From Candidatus Poribacteria bacterium (GTDB lineage: Bacteria > Poribacteria > WGA-4E > WGA-3G), in contig PYJD01000015.1 of assembly GCA_003635315.1 (NCBI GenBank), positions 1 through 54,216 of the forward strand: a DNA stretch of 54,216 bases. The letters run 5' to 3'. The position numbers and the translations under genes are program-made. The first letter of the stretch is position 1. Every line of letters begins with the position of its first letter. A model generated the notes under the pieces. It was not told where the DNA came from. It did not search any database and was given only the letters and a program-made list of their open reading frames with translations. Below are positions 53,786-54,216 of this stretch, piece after piece.

Positions 53786-54216
53786 ATGACGAATGAAAAT
53801 CATCGCCACTTATTGAATAAATTAGCAGAAGTTCCTGATAAACGCAACCCTCGTGGAAAACGACATCCGTTATCTGCTATCTTAGGGCTTTCCGTGGTTG
53901 CCATGATGTGTGGATATCGCAGTTATAGTGCTATCGCACAATGGGGACGGACTTACCCACCCGATTTTGCTATAGCACTTGGGTTCACTTATCCGAAGAC
54001 ACCTTGTGCTTCAACACTCTATTATTGTTTCAGAGATTTAGACGTTCTCGCTTTAGAAAAAACACTCAGTGAGTGGGCACCTGAAGTGTTCACAGCTATG
54101 ACTGAAGAAGATATGAAGGCGGTAGCGATAGATGGAAAAACCTTACGTGGAAGTCTCACTCAAGATGCTCAAATCACACATCTGTTATCTGTTGCGACAC
54201 ATCAACTCGGTATAAC
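53786..54216 (+). CDS. ISAs1-type transposase, C-terminus cut by window edge
   Basis: An ATG at 53786 with GGAGG 6 nt upstream opens a frame that runs off the right edge after 143 codons. The N-terminus contains LNKLAEVPDKRNPRGKRHPL, LGLSVVAMMCGYRSYSAIAQW and PKTPCASTLYYCFRDLD, the DDE_Tnp_1-associated domain. MKAVAIDGKTLRGSL follows, with the first catalytic Asp. This order is typical of ISAs1 (H-repeat) family transposases. The rest of the catalytic domain and the right end lie outside the window. Confidence 0.88.
   Translation, partial: MTNENHRHLLNKLAEVPDKRNPRGKRHPLSAILGLSVVAMMCGYRSYSAIAQWGRTYPPDFAIALGFTYPKTPCASTLYYCFRDLDVLALEKTLSEWAPEVFTAMTEEDMKAVAIDGKTLRGSLTQDAQITHLLSVATHQLGI

Noticed and set aside
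1..54216. tRNA, rRNA, CRISPR array or riboswitch
   Set aside because: None was recognised in any spacer by eye. A covariance-model scan (tRNAscan-SE, Infernal) would settle this.

Overview
The window looks like chromosomal DNA of an uncultured, AT-rich bacterium. Two phytanoyl-CoA dioxygenase (PhyH) genes, a formylglycine-type sulfatase, a Gfo/Idh/MocA oxidoreductase, secreted PQQ-type beta-propellers, Tat-exported enzymes and many short dispersed palindromic repeats suggest a member of the Candidatus Poribacteria or a similar environmental lineage. That assignment is inference from gene content, not from a marker gene. Both edges cut through transposase genes: a DDE transposase on the left (minus strand) and an ISAs1-type transposase on the right (plus strand).

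Layout. At 0.7-3.35 kb there is a compact two-gene cassette of visibly higher GC, encoding a membrane-anchored HxxHxH protein and a secreted protein with 24 cysteines. It has a textbook sigma-54 promoter and a strong terminator. At 3.4-4.5 kb lies a decayed element whose diverged, inverted partner lies at 36.9-37.7 kb. At 4.8-10.3 kb are a PhyH dioxygenase, an AlaC-type aminotransferase, a sulfatase operon, a 3 x 78-bp tandem repeat and endonuclease V. At 10.5-21.8 kb are housekeeping genes (mazG, a nadD-like gene, cimA, a sugar-nucleotide epimerase) mixed with unknown helical or zinc-ribbon proteins, ending in an unusual dprA fused to a PD-(D/E)XK-like nuclease domain. At 22-23.5 kb are eroded pseudogenes. 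At 23.6-27.4 kb are a PBP4-type lipoprotein, a higBA-like toxin-antitoxin pair and a TPR protein.

At 27.4-30.1 kb is a minus-strand operon: Tat-exported MnSOD, a Tat-exported sulfite-oxidase-family molybdoenzyme and PhyH. At 30.2-32.1 kb an overlapping gene pair joins a DUF4268/PD-(D/E)XK-like protein to a patatin-like phospholipase, a plausible defence module. At 32.2-36.2 kb are an alpha/beta hydrolase, dapA, dapF and a tRNA-dihydrouridine synthase. At 37.8-41.2 kb are a P-loop kinase-like protein, an oxidoreductase, an M48 membrane protease and pterin dehydratase. At 41.3-43.9 kb a four-repeat protein is followed by an AhpD-family gene and a short-chain dehydrogenase. At 44.4-53.4 kb a long minus-strand run holds a PQQ propeller, two tandem M16 metalloproteases of about 1,000 aa and a second PQQ propeller.

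The most notable observation is at 42576-43148. The AhpD/peroxidase-related protein has an in-frame UGA exactly where the family has the second cysteine of its CxxC motif. The frame stays open for another 107 codons. A perfect 7-bp hairpin with a 6-nt loop carrying G at position 2 starts 17 nt after the UGA, which fits a bacterial SECIS. I read this as a probable selenoprotein (CxxU). No selenocysteine machinery and no tRNA, rRNA or CRISPR was recognised in the window.
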